Shown here: positions 1 to 7,647 of the stretch, piece by piece
How positions within the stretch are numbered: the first letter of the stretch is position 1
How the letters are laid out: every line of letters begins with the position of its first letter
Source: Firmicutes bacterium UBA1393
GTDB taxonomy: Bacteria > Bacillota > DTU025
NCBI GenBank assembly: GCA_002305255.1
Contig: DBQN01000097.1
Location: 18,987-42,387, forward strand
DNA: 23,401 nucleotides
Reading direction: 5' to 3'
Program-made: the position numbers and the translations under genes
The notes under the pieces: model-generated
What the model was told of the DNA's origin: nothing
Databases searched by the model: none
What the model saw: the letters and a program-made list of their open reading frames with translations, nothing else

Positions 1-762
1 GAGAGGGAGCAGGGCACCGCGACGCCGCGGCGTCATGGAGCGCTACTGATGTTCTCTGACGTGACGGCTGCTGTCCGTTCCGAACAGCTCGAAGCCGTGA
101 GCAACGTAATGGAGGCACTGGCCATATCGGTGTCGGGCATCGCCTCGGAGATCCGAAAACCGCTGCTCTCGATACGCGCCTACCTCAAGGAGCTGCCGGA
201 CCGCCTCGATGACCCCAATTTCATCAGGGAAGTGCAGAGGTTCATCCCATCGCAGATCGACAGCGTCGACTCGTTCATAGAAGATCTCGTTGTGTTCTCC
301 GAACCGCCTGCCCCGCGACCGGCAGTGTTTGGCCTCGATGATGTGGTTCGGAGCGCCATCGAAAAGGTAGAGCCTGAAGTCACCGCCCGCGGTGTGATGA
401 TCACTCGCGATGTCGCAGCCACGCCAGCCTATGCCGACAGCGCGCAGGTGAGCGATGCAGTGTACCGTGTGTTGTCAGACGCCGTGACGTCATCCAGGTA
501 CATGGGGATCGTCAGCGTCAAGGTGGGGCTGATCGATGACGGCTGGGCAGAGGTCGAGGTATGCGGAGGGAACCTCGAACGCCCGGCGATGCGCACAACT
601 GGAGCAATCGCCCCCATCTTCCGCTCGCGCGGCGAAAGATCGGGCCTCGGAACCGTGGTGAGCTACAAGCTCATTCAGGTCAATGGAGGACTGCTCACGG
701 TGGCCACATCGGGTTCTGTGCCGTGCGTCAGGATCAGAGTACCCTCATCCCAGCAGGGCTAG
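1..762 (+). CDS. Histidine-kinase-like sensor protein, degenerate, 5' end outside window
   Basis: The reading frame is open to the first base of the window, so the gene begins upstream and the ATG at 49 is probably internal. The first visible residues (GALLMFSDVTAAVRSEQLE) look like the end of a PAS domain. A HisKA-like segment follows, then a GHKL-type ATPase domain. The H-box equivalent reads ASEIRKPLLSI, where AHEIRNPL is normal, so the phosphoacceptor His is replaced by Ser (Ser33 counted from the ATG at 49). The N-box equivalent is LSDAVTSS without the usual Asn, and the DxGxG motif is not recognisable. A G2-like SGLGTVVSYKLI followed by NGG is kept. I infer a catalytically dead or strongly diverged kinase that may act as a sensor or scaffold. 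The partner regulator is not in view. Confidence 0.75.
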   Translation, partial: EREQGTATPRRHGALLMFSDVTAAVRSEQLEAVSNVMEALAISVSGIASEIRKPLLSIRAYLKELPDRLDDPNFIREVQRFIPSQIDSVDSFIEDLVVFSEPPAPRPAVFGLDDVVRSAIEKVEPEVTARGVMITRDVAATPAYADSAQVSDAVYRVLSDAVTSSRYMGIVSVKVGLIDDGWAEVEVCGGNLERPAMRTTGAIAPIFRSRGERSGLGTVVSYKLIQVNGGLLTVATSGSVPCVRIRVPSSQQG

Positions 763-774
763 GGCGCCCGCAGA

Positions 775-788
775 GTCAATCGATTGAC
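775..788. promoter_or_regulatory. 14-bp perfect palindrome upstream of the metNIQ promoter
   Basis: GTCAATCGATTGAC is its own reverse complement. It lies 12 bp after the stop codon of the kinase-like gene and ends 13 bp before the -35 box at 802. The position suits an operator or activator site. No binding protein can be named from the sequence, and a chance palindrome cannot be excluded. Confidence 0.35.
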
Positions 789-801
789 CATCGCCCGACT
801 A

Positions 802-830
802 TTGACACCCTCACCATCACGTGCTAGTGT
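802..830 (+). promoter_or_regulatory. Sigma70-type promoter of the metNIQ T-box transcript
   Basis: A consensus -35 TTGACA (802-807) is followed by a 17-bp spacer and a weaker -10 TAGTGT (825-830). Transcription would start near 837, just ahead of T-box Stem I, giving a leader of about 350 nt before metN. Confidence 0.65.
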
Positions 831-837
831 AGGTGGC

Positions 838-1166
838 AAGAGCTTTGACAGTCTAACCAGCTAGCAAACGCAGTGATGGGGATGAGTAGCCGCCGATTAC
901 TGGCCACAGAGAGCCGGTCACAGGCTGAGAGCCGGCGCCTTGGAAAAGCGGTGAACATGGCCCCTGAGCGGGCGCCCGAACGTTCCGTAGCCCGGAACCA
1001 GTAGGCGCGCACGGGTGCGCACGTTATAGCGCCGGGGCATCGCGAAGCTTGTCTTCGCCGCGCCTGACGAGGCACGCGCCTGCAAAGGTCGTGCGAACCG
1101 GGGTGGTACCACGACGGGTTTATGTCCTCTCGTCCCCGGCCTTTGGCCGGGGCGGGAGGATTTTTT
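838..1166 (+). ncRNA. T-box riboswitch, methionine-specific (specifier ATG)
   Basis: This leader senses uncharged tRNA-Met and permits transcription of metNIQ only when methionine is scarce. The T-box sequence GGGTGGTACCACG lies at 1101-1113. Stem I landmarks are GATGAGTA near 879-886, the distal AGAGAG with its following loop near 908-935, and the 3' specifier strand GTGAACATGGCCCCTGAGC (951-969), which places codon ATG (957-959) at the specifier. The antiterminator pairs CCGGGG (1098-1103) with CCCCGG (1134-1139), and ACGA (1111-1114) with TCGT (1130-1133). The bulge between them holds TGGT (1104-1107), complementary to an ACCA tRNA end, which agrees with the A discriminator usual in tRNA-Met. 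The terminator at 1125-1166 reuses the antiterminator 3' arm, so the two folds exclude each other. The Met assignment also fits the downstream MetNIQ genes. Confidence 0.93.
1125..1166 (+). terminator. Intrinsic terminator of the T-box leader
   Basis: The 5' arm 1125-1141 pairs with 1145-1160 around a TTT loop. Only one base (T1133) is bulged, and a run of six T follows (1161-1166). The arm overlaps the antiterminator strand 1130-1139, which provides the switch. Confidence 0.92.
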
Positions 1167-1186
1167 GTTTTCCGGAGGTAGGCTAG

Positions 1187-1924
1187 ATGATCACATTCGA
1201 CAATGTGACGAAGAAGTACAAGGGGATGAGCGTTCCGGCGCTTGATCGCGTCAGCTTCACGGTTGACGCCGGTGCAATATGCGGCGTCGTAGGCCTGTCG
1301 GGAGCGGGTAAGAGCACGCTGATAAGGTGCATGACAGGACTTGAGCGCGTCGATTCGGGAACCATCAGCATCGGCGGCGTCAGCATCTCAGCGCTCACCG
1401 GGGCAGAACTGCGTCAAGCCCAGCGTAACCTGGGCGTGGTGTTCCAGCATTTCAACCTGCTGTCACAGCGCACGGCGCTGCAGAACGTCATGTTCCCTCT
1501 GGAGGTAGCGGGCGTGGCGCGCAACGAGGCCCGTGATCGCGCACGCGAGTTGCTGGACATCGTTGGCCTTGGCGATAAGCTCAACTCTTACCCGAGCAAG
1601 CTTTCAGGTGGGCAGCAGCAGCGCGTAGGCATCGCCAGGGCCCTGGCCACCAGCCCAAAGGTGCTGCTGTGCGACGAATTCACTTCTGCCCTCGACCCCA
1701 TCAACAGCAAGAGCATTCTGGAGTTGATCATGCGCCTCAACGCCGACCTCGGAGTCACGGTGCTCATCGTCACGCATCAGCTGAGCATCGCCGAGCAGTC
1801 GTGCGACAGGCTGATCGTCATCGACGAGGGGCAGATAGTGGAGAACGGCCCCGCGAAGGACGTGCTGGAGTCGCCCAAGTCGAGAATACTTCGGGCAATG
1901 GTCACTACTCTCACATGGAGCTGA
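1187..1924 (+). CDS. metN: Methionine ABC transporter ATP-binding protein
   Basis: This is the ATPase of a methionine importer at the inner face of the cytoplasmic membrane. Walker A GLSGAGKST is at residues 36-44. A Q-loop follows (VVFQHFNLL), then the signature LSGGQQQR, Walker B with LLCDEFTSALDP, and an H-loop VTHQ. The sequence matches MetN up to about residue 240 but then stops. MetN proteins are usually about 340 residues with a C-terminal ACT-like (NIL) domain that binds methionine and inhibits transport; this domain is absent here. The start follows GGAGGT (1174-1179) by 7 nt. It is the first gene of metN-metI-metQ, behind a methionine T-box. Phe in DEFTSALDP, where Ala is usual, is a small oddity. 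Confidence 0.92.
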   Translation: MITFDNVTKKYKGMSVPALDRVSFTVDAGAICGVVGLSGAGKSTLIRCMTGLERVDSGTISIGGVSISALTGAELRQAQRNLGVVFQHFNLLSQRTALQNVMFPLEVAGVARNEARDRARELLDIVGLGDKLNSYPSKLSGGQQQRVGIARALATSPKVLLCDEFTSALDPINSKSILELIMRLNADLGVTVLIVTHQLSIAEQSCDRLIVIDEGQIVENGPAKDVLESPKSRILRAMVTTLTWS

Positions 1925-1929
1925 TATAG

Positions 1930-2595
1930 ATGCTGATCCGGCTTATCTGGTCGGCCCTTCTCGAAACACTGCTGATGGTAGGCGCCGCCGGCGCCGTATC
2001 GATAGTCCTTGGAGTGCTGGTAGGCGCAGGCCTGGTGTTCTTCTCCGATCCTGCCCTTGGTCGCAACTGGCCTGTCAACAGGTATCTCCGTCTCGACCAA
2101 GTGCTCTCGGCCATAGTGAACGTCGGCCGGTCACTTCCATTTCTCGTGCTCATGGTAGCGATCATACCGTTCACTCGCATGATCGCCGGAACTAGTATCG
2201 GCACAAAGGCGGCCATAGTGCCGCTGACACTGGGGGCTATCCCCTTTGCCGCCCGCGTCGTGGAGAACTCACTGCGCGAAGTCGACCGAGGCGTAGTCGA
2301 GGCGGCCCTAGTCATGGGAGCCAGCCCGGGGCAGGTCGTGTTCAAAGTGATGTTTCCCGAGGCTCTGCCGTCGCTGGTGCTTGGCTTCACTCTCACCCTG
2401 GTCAGTCTGGTCAACTTCTCGGCCATGGCCGGCGCCGTAGGCGGAGGGGGCCTCGGCGACCTGGCAATCAGATACGGGTACCAGCGGTTCCGCACCGACG
2501 TAATGGCGGCTACCGTAGCTGTGCTGATCGTACTAGTGCAGCTGATGCAATGGGGCGGGCAGGCGCTTTCGTCGACGGTGGACCGCAGACGATAG
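1930..2595 (+). CDS. metI: Methionine ABC transporter permease
   Basis: A membrane permease of 221 residues, the usual MetI length, with about five hydrophobic segments. The cytoplasmic coupling (EAA) loop reads EAALVMGASPGQVVFKVMFP followed by EALPSLV, which is characteristic of MetI. The gene starts 5 nt after the metN stop, with GGAG at 1917-1920 inside the end of metN, so the two are probably translationally coupled. It would pair with MetN and MetQ to import L- or D-methionine and perhaps methionine derivatives. Confidence 0.93.
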   Translation: MLIRLIWSALLETLLMVGAAGAVSIVLGVLVGAGLVFFSDPALGRNWPVNRYLRLDQVLSAIVNVGRSLPFLVLMVAIIPFTRMIAGTSIGTKAAIVPLTLGAIPFAARVVENSLREVDRGVVEAALVMGASPGQVVFKVMFPEALPSLVLGFTLTLVSLVNFSAMAGAVGGGGLGDLAIRYGYQRFRTDVMAATVAVLIVLVQLMQWGGQALSSTVDRRR

Positions 2596-2626
2596 AACAA
2601 GAACACGCAAAGGAGGCTATGGGAAG

Positions 2627-3445
2627 ATGAAGAAAACACTCAAGCTCAGTCTGGTATCGGTGGTTGTCGCACTGATGTGCGCGCTCACGTTCATGGGAGT
2701 CGCCACGGCGGCCGGCGCCGCCGCCGGAAAGACGATCGTACTCGGCGTCACGCCCGGGGTCCATGAAGAGCTGGCAGGCGTGGTCAAGCCGATCTACGAA
2801 GCCAAGGGCTACACCTTGAAGATCGTCGTGTTCTCCGACTACATCACGCCCAATATGGCGCTGGCCGACGGTGAAATCGATGCCAACAGCTACCAGCACT
2901 ACCCCTACCTCGAGCAGTTCTGTGCCGACCGAAAGGTGAAGCTCTCAAAGATAGGCAACAGCTTCATCTTCCCGATGGGAGCCTACTCGAAGCGCATCGA
3001 CGACATCGCGAAGCTTCGCAAAGGTGCTACGGTTGCCATCCCCAACGACCCGACTAACGGCGGTCGCGCCCTCGTGCTCCTCGAGTCCGTCGGCCTGATC
3101 ACGCTCAAGCCGGGTACTGGCTGGAAGGCCACGGTGCTCGACATCGTGTCGAACCCCCAGGGCCTGAGAATCGTCGAGCTGGACGCCGCCCAGATTCCGA
3201 GGGCCCTCGACGACGTCGACCTGGCGTTCATCAACACCAACTACGCCATGGCCGCAGGCTACATCCCAGGCCGCGACGCCGTGTTCATGGAGAAGGCCGA
3301 CTCGCCCTGGGTCAACATCATCGCTGTGAAGGCCGGCCGCGAGAAGGACCCCGCCCTGCTCGATCTGGTGGAGGCCTACCACTCCAAGGCCGTCATCGAT
3401 TACGTGGCACAGCACTACGAAGGCTCGCTGTTCCTCGGCTTCTGA
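2627..3445 (+). CDS. metQ: Methionine-binding protein, NlpA/MetQ family
   Basis: This is the solute-binding protein of the importer, 272 residues. Family hallmarks are present: LADGEIDANSYQHYPYLEQF near residues 85-105, then IPNDPTNGGRALVLLES and GLITLKPG. The N-terminus is a signal peptide (MKKTLKLSL, a hydrophobic core, then an Ala-rich cleavage region around ATAAGAAA). The only early Cys (about residue 18) sits in ALMC, which is a poor lipobox, so the protein looks like a soluble export product rather than the lipoprotein normal in monoderm Firmicutes. The start is set by AGGAGG at 2611-2616; the ATG at 2619 leads to an immediate stop. It is the last gene of the operon. Confidence 0.93.
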   Translation: MKKTLKLSLVSVVVALMCALTFMGVATAAGAAAGKTIVLGVTPGVHEELAGVVKPIYEAKGYTLKIVVFSDYITPNMALADGEIDANSYQHYPYLEQFCADRKVKLSKIGNSFIFPMGAYSKRIDDIAKLRKGATVAIPNDPTNGGRALVLLESVGLITLKPGTGWKATVLDIVSNPQGLRIVELDAAQIPRALDDVDLAFINTNYAMAAGYIPGRDAVFMEKADSPWVNIIAVKAGREKDPALLDLVEAYHSKAVIDYVAQHYEGSLFLGF

Positions 3446-3453
3446 TGCAGGAG

Positions 3454-3494
3454 GAAGGGGAGAGAAGGCCGCAACAAGCGCCTCTCTCCCCTTC
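3454..3494. terminator. Strong hairpin between convergent metQ and the minus-strand operon end
   Basis: GAAGGGGAGAGA (3454-3465) pairs fully with TCTCTCCCCTTC (3483-3494), extended inward by GG/CC after one bulged A, with a 12-nt loop. It begins 8 nt after the metQ stop. There is no clear T-run on either strand, so it may be a non-canonical terminator or a 3'-end stabiliser. A smaller inverted repeat, TGATCC/GGATCA (3505-3521), lies beside it toward the opposing gene. Confidence 0.6.
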
Positions 3495-3533
3495 TCACCA
3501 TCAGTGATCCCCCCAGGATCATATCTCGTCTGA

Positions 3534-4259
3534 TCAGGTGTATGTGCGGTACTGAATGATCCTCCTGGTGATGACTACATCCTCCGGGTCAGCCCCGGCA
3601 ACGCGCGTGCGCCGCACCACCCAGTTGTAGAACTCGTCGGTCTCATACTCGTGGACGTAGCTTGTCACACCGTTCGTCGGGTGTTCATACGTCTCTAAGA
3701 CAACCAGGCCGAGGTCATCGCGTGTGCGCGTCACAGTAGTGGCGTCACTGCCGGGAGACAGTCTCCTGGATATCTCCGTGAGACCGTCTTCCGAGTACGA
3801 GGTCTCCCATTCACTCACCAGCACGCCCGACTCCCAGCGCCGCTCGCGGATGAGCCTGCACTCATCGTCATACCACGACTCCCACCTGGCCAGCTCGCGA
3901 TCGTCCGTGTCATACATGGCCCTTATCACCGGACCTTCGGGGTCGCGGTCTTCGGTATCCACGGCTCGAATGATCGCAGCGTACTTCCCATTGTCGTCGT
4001 AGATGTGCCTGACGGCCTGGGCACCAAACTCATCACCAATGTAGTTGCTGGCAGACGCGATCCGTTCGGTTGCTGCATCTCCTCCCGGTGCCCGTTCTAT
4101 CACGAGCACCGTCAGGGGGCTGCCCGAGAGCCCATCGATGCAGTAGTCGTTATGGGACGCGGCTACTGCCATGCCGCCGGCAAGTGCGAGCACGAGCAGA
4201 CAGGTGGTAACGGCGGCGGATACGGCAGAGAACACACGAGACTTACGCTTCACTTTCAT
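3534..4259 (-). CDS. Secreted protein of unknown function with YD-repeat-like segments
   Basis: I do not recognise a named family. The chosen start (ATG at 4259) follows GAGGGGATC by a few bases and gives 241 residues beginning MKVKRKSRVF; an upstream in-frame Met would put extra residues ahead of the signal peptide and has no better site. Residues 1 to about 33 form a signal peptide ending AGGMAVA-A. The mature part is rich in Tyr, Asp, Glu, Arg and Trp, and has repeated short units such as IRAMYDTDDRELARW, ESWYDDECRLIRERRW and SWETSYSEDG-type stretches. These resemble RHS/YD-type beta-repeat proteins. It is the last gene of operon 1, about 100 bp after a C69 dipeptidase and separated from it by a hairpin. 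Its role is unknown; a surface or substrate-binding function is a guess. Confidence 0.65.
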   Translation of the reverse strand: MKVKRKSRVFSAVSAAVTTCLLVLALAGGMAVAASHNDYCIDGLSGSPLTVLVIERAPGGDAATERIASASNYIGDEFGAQAVRHIYDDNGKYAAIIRAVDTEDRDPEGPVIRAMYDTDDRELARWESWYDDECRLIRERRWESGVLVSEWETSYSEDGLTEISRRLSPGSDATTVTRTRDDLGLVVLETYEHPTNGVTSYVHEYETDEFYNWVVRRTRVAGADPEDVVITRRIIQYRTYT

Positions 4260-4286
4260 GCTGATCCCCTCACTTGCCGGTATTGG

Positions 4287-4319
4287 CTGAGGCGGGCGAA
4301 ACGTGTTCACCCGCCCCAG
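4287..4319. other. Intergenic hairpin between C69 gene and the secreted unknown
   Basis: Nested pairs CTG/CAG, GGCGGG (4291-4296)/CCCGCC (4310-4315) and GAA/TTC are separated by single mismatches and close on a 5-nt loop. No T-run follows on the minus strand, so it is more likely a partial terminator or an mRNA processing/stability element that lowers expression of the last gene. Confidence 0.45.
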
Positions 4320-4361
4320 CGCGTGTCATTGTATCACTTCAGAAGCGTCCCAGGTGTCAGA

Positions 4362-5945
4362 TTACTCCCTGACGAGCTTCTTGAAGCCGACGGCCTTGAG
4401 CCACTCATCGGGATAGCCGACGGTCTTCAGGTCGACATAGCCATCCTGATACTTGACGGCCAGGTCATCGGCGAGCTTCCACCATGCCGCCACAACCTTT
4501 TCGGCGTGGGCGTTGGAGTAGTTGGTCAGGAAGGTCATGGCCAGCTTGGGATCGACCTTGTAGAGGTCGAGAGCTGCCTGCTCGATAGCGGGCTGCATTG
4601 CCAGGGCCTCGCTCTCGAACTTGCCGTAGAGCGCCTGGATGTCCTTGATCATATAGGAGTACTTGAGGTCAGCATAGTTGCTGACGTGGTTGAATGCCCA
4701 CCATGCAGAGTTGCGGTCGAATACCGCACGGCTTCCGATGGTGAACGACTCGGGCACTGACGTCGCGCCAACATAAATCGGCACGTAGCAGGTGCTGTGA
4801 GGCGCATCCTCACCGAACCAGATCACGTTGCCGATGCCGGCGGGCATCCCAGCCCTGGCCTGCAGGATCACGCTGTACGAGCAGCGGAATATTGAGATCG
4901 CGCGCTCCCACTCACCCAGCGTGGCGGGGGTGGCATACCTGTTGGGGTTGCCGAAAGGCCCAGCCGCGAGGCCCTGCGTCAGGTCGAACTCTGTGCCCTC
5001 ATAGTGGTCGCGCTTGATGGTCATGAGGTCGGCAACGCTGACCTTCTTGTCGGGCTTGACAGAGAACGGATAGTCGACTGCCCAGGGATCAAGGTTGAGC
5101 GACGGAGCAACCAGACTCAGCACGCGCCACTCGCGGCGGGTGTTGTATACGGAGTCCTTCCAACCATACACCTTGGCCATGTGCAGGGGGCCCTGCGACT
5201 CGTCCCACCAGCCGAAGCTCTTGGCCACGTCGAAGATGTTCTTGGAGTACATGAAGTTGTCGGGATCATCGGTTCTGACCTCGGTGATCCTGGCACGGTT
5301 CGCGGATACGGCTACCTCATCGTCCGGCACGCGCTGAGCGGCCCACACGGCGCCAATCTCGAAGGGGCCGGCACCGTAGATCTCGAAGAACCAGGCCTCG
5401 TTGCCGTCGATGACCGTGAGGCACTCGCCGCCATCGCCGTAGCCGTACTTCTCGGCTACCTCGCCCATGGCCTGGATGGCTTCACGCGCAGTCGCGCCGC
5501 GCTCAAGACCGATGCGCGCCAGTTCCCAGATCTCGAAGAAGCCATCGTTGCTCCTGAGCTCACGGTTGCCACCGATGGTGGTCTCGCCGATCATGACGCC
5601 CATCTCATTGGCAAAGGGGTAAGCGATGTCGAAGTAAGCATAGGTGTGGGCGACCTGCGGGATCTCGCCAACCTGCTTCTTGTTGTTGACATGGGCGCCG
5701 CTTCCGCCGCCCTTGTACACCGGCCGCATGGTGCCGGGTTCCCAGTCCTTCGCGGGAATCAGAGTGAGCCTGAACTCATAGGTGCCGTCGCAGGTGTGTG
5801 TGGTCATGACCGAACCGTCAACCGACGCGTTCTTGCCGACGACAACGCACGTGCATGCAAACGACGGTGCTGCCAACGTCAGCAGCGCGATCACGGTTGC
5901 GATCACGACGATCGCGAGCCGGGTCTTTGCAGTGCTCTTCAACAT
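4362..5945 (-). CDS. Secreted C69-family dipeptidase (first of three)
   Basis: This is an Ntn-type hydrolase of peptidase family C69 (PepD-like, COG4690), which cleaves dipeptides with an N-terminal Cys nucleophile. A signal peptide of about 30 residues ends SFA and is followed directly by C31 in CTCVVVGKNASVDGSVM. Export cleavage would therefore expose the nucleophile. Later family landmarks are GGECLTVIDGNEAWFFEIYG, VSANRARI, GWWD, WRVLSLVAPSLNLDP, RDHYEGTEFDLTQGLAAGPFG and the APHSTCYVPIY segment. The full length is 527 residues. AGGAGGA precedes the start. The gene lies 21 bp after the paralogue at 5967-7625. The exact substrate cannot be read from sequence. Confidence 0.9.
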   Translation of the reverse strand: MLKSTAKTRLAIVVIATVIALLTLAAPSFACTCVVVGKNASVDGSVMTTHTCDGTYEFRLTLIPAKDWEPGTMRPVYKGGGSGAHVNNKKQVGEIPQVAHTYAYFDIAYPFANEMGVMIGETTIGGNRELRSNDGFFEIWELARIGLERGATAREAIQAMGEVAEKYGYGDGGECLTVIDGNEAWFFEIYGAGPFEIGAVWAAQRVPDDEVAVSANRARITEVRTDDPDNFMYSKNIFDVAKSFGWWDESQGPLHMAKVYGWKDSVYNTRREWRVLSLVAPSLNLDPWAVDYPFSVKPDKKVSVADLMTIKRDHYEGTEFDLTQGLAAGPFGNPNRYATPATLGEWERAISIFRCSYSVILQARAGMPAGIGNVIWFGEDAPHSTCYVPIYVGATSVPESFTIGSRAVFDRNSAWWAFNHVSNYADLKYSYMIKDIQALYGKFESEALAMQPAIEQAALDLYKVDPKLAMTFLTNYSNAHAEKVVAAWWKLADDLAVKYQDGYVDLKTVGYPDEWLKAVGFKKLVRE

Positions 5946-5966
5946 GCTGTCTTTCCTCCTGTTTCG

Positions 5967-7625
5967 TTATTGCTTAGGAATGGTGCTGATTCCGAAGTCT
6001 ACGGCCTTCAGCCACCAGTCCGGATAGCCGACGGTCTGCATCTTGTAGGTGTCGTCGCCGTACACGTAACCATCGCAGTACCTACCTGCCAGCTGGCTGG
6101 CGAGCTTCCAGTATGCGTCTACAACCCTGTTGGCCTGGTTGTTGGTGTACGTCGTGAGGAAGGTCTTCGCCGCCTCGGGGTTGGTCTGATACAGCGCGAG
6201 CGCTGCCTTCTCAACTGCGGGCTGGAGCGCAAAGAACTCTGCCTCGAGGGGATCCCTGACTGCTTCGATATCCTTGATCATGTAGCTGTACTTCAGGTCG
6301 GCGAAGTTAGACACGAAGTTGAAGGCCCAGTATGCTGACTCTCTTGAGAATACATCGTAGCTGCCGCCCCTCATACCCTTGGCGAAGGACTCAGGCAGAT
6401 ACGCAACGTTGCAGTAGAGAGGAATGTAGCAGGTGGAGTGAGGCGCATCGTAGCCGAACCATGCCAGGCCACCGATGGCGTCAGGCAGCCACTCTCTGGC
6501 CACGAGCACGGTGGAGTAGACTGCGCGGAACATCGAGATGGCCCTCTCCCAGCCTGCGCTGCCCTGAGGGTTGGCGCTGCTGGCTGTGGGGTATCTGTTG
6601 GGTGTGCCAAACGGACCCGCAGCCAGGCCCACCGTGAGGTCGTACTCGGTGCCCTCATAGTGGTCGCGGTTGATCCTCATGATGTCCTGAGGAGTCACGG
6701 GCTTGTCGGGCTTGACGGAGAACGGGTACCTCTCAGCCTCGGGATCGAGGTTGAGTGACGGCGCCAGAAGGCTCAACACCCTCCACTCGCGCCTGGAGTT
6801 GTAGGCTGACGGAGCCTTGTAGCCATAGGTCTCGTATACCTTGAACTCCTCACCCGATGCAGGATCCCACCAGCCCATCTCCTGGGCCAGAGTATAGACG
6901 TTCGGGGATGCCATGAAGTGGTCGGGGTCATTGAGGTCGATGGCACCGATGCGGCTCCTGTTGCAGGACACACCGACTTCGCCATCGGGGATCCTGGCGG
7001 CAACCCATACCGCGCCCGGCTCAGGGTCGCCCTGGCTCCACAGTGCGCCGCCGCCCCAGATCTCGAACATCCATGCTTCCTTGGGGTCGATGACGGTGAG
7101 GCACTCGCCGCCGATGCCGTAGCCGTACTTCTCAGCAAGCGAGCCCATGATCTGGATTGCCTCGCGAGCGGTGGATGCCCTCTCGAGAGCTACACGCTGC
7201 AGGTCGACGACGTCAAACCAGCCGTTGGGGTTCGTAAGCTCGCGCCTGCCGCCAACGGTGGTTTCGCCGATGCCTACCTGCTTCTCGTTCATGAACGAGT
7301 AGGACGAGTTGAAGTAGGCATAGGTATGGGGCACCTGAGGGATCTCGCCCATCACGGTGTGGGGATTGCGGAGCTGACCATAGGGGTCGAAGTCAGTGTT
7401 GCGAATGACCTTTCTCATCGAACCTTCCGGCCAGTCAGCCGCAGGCACCACCGTCACGTGCATCGTGTCGGAGCCCGAGTCGTCGGTGTGCGACGTCATG
7501 ACGCAGCCGTCGGCCGAAGCGCCGGCCGATACTGGGATTGATGTGCACGCCAACGCAAACTGAGGTACTGCGAGGAGTGCCACCAGCAGCCCGATGGTGA
7601 TCGCGTTTACCAGTCTCTTCTTCAT
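5967..7625 (-). CDS. Secreted C69-family dipeptidase (second of three)
   Basis: A paralogue of the previous gene with the same domain order, 552 residues. The signal peptide ends FALA, followed by C27 (CTSIPVSAGASADGCVM), the predicted N-terminal nucleophile. Conserved blocks are GECLTVIDPKEAWMFEIWG, VSCNRSRIG, GWWDPASGEEF, WRVLSLLAPSLNLDP and DAPHSTCYIPLY. It carries small insertions compared with its paralogues, for example ALWSQGDPEPGA after the FEIWGG block and SSANPQGS before the GWERAISMFR segment. AAGGAGG lies about 9 nt before the ATG. It is 22 bp downstream of the M14 hydrolase and 21 bp upstream of the other C69 gene, clearly in one operon. It probably differs in peptide preference from its copies (inference). 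Confidence 0.9.
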   Translation of the reverse strand: MKKRLVNAITIGLLVALLAVPQFALACTSIPVSAGASADGCVMTSHTDDSGSDTMHVTVVPAADWPEGSMRKVIRNTDFDPYGQLRNPHTVMGEIPQVPHTYAYFNSSYSFMNEKQVGIGETTVGGRRELTNPNGWFDVVDLQRVALERASTAREAIQIMGSLAEKYGYGIGGECLTVIDPKEAWMFEIWGGGALWSQGDPEPGAVWVAARIPDGEVGVSCNRSRIGAIDLNDPDHFMASPNVYTLAQEMGWWDPASGEEFKVYETYGYKAPSAYNSRREWRVLSLLAPSLNLDPEAERYPFSVKPDKPVTPQDIMRINRDHYEGTEYDLTVGLAAGPFGTPNRYPTASSANPQGSAGWERAISMFRAVYSTVLVAREWLPDAIGGLAWFGYDAPHSTCYIPLYCNVAYLPESFAKGMRGGSYDVFSRESAYWAFNFVSNFADLKYSYMIKDIEAVRDPLEAEFFALQPAVEKAALALYQTNPEAAKTFLTTYTNNQANRVVDAYWKLASQLAGRYCDGYVYGDDTYKMQTVGYPDWWLKAVDFGISTIPKQ

Positions 7626-7647
7626 GCGTCAGTCCTCCTTGTGCCGG

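Noticed and set aside
5004..6338. Long open frame of 444 codons on the plus strand
   Set aside because: It lies antisense to two well-supported C69 genes whose motifs are intact, lacks any recognisable domain, and is typical of open antisense frames in GC-rich DNA.
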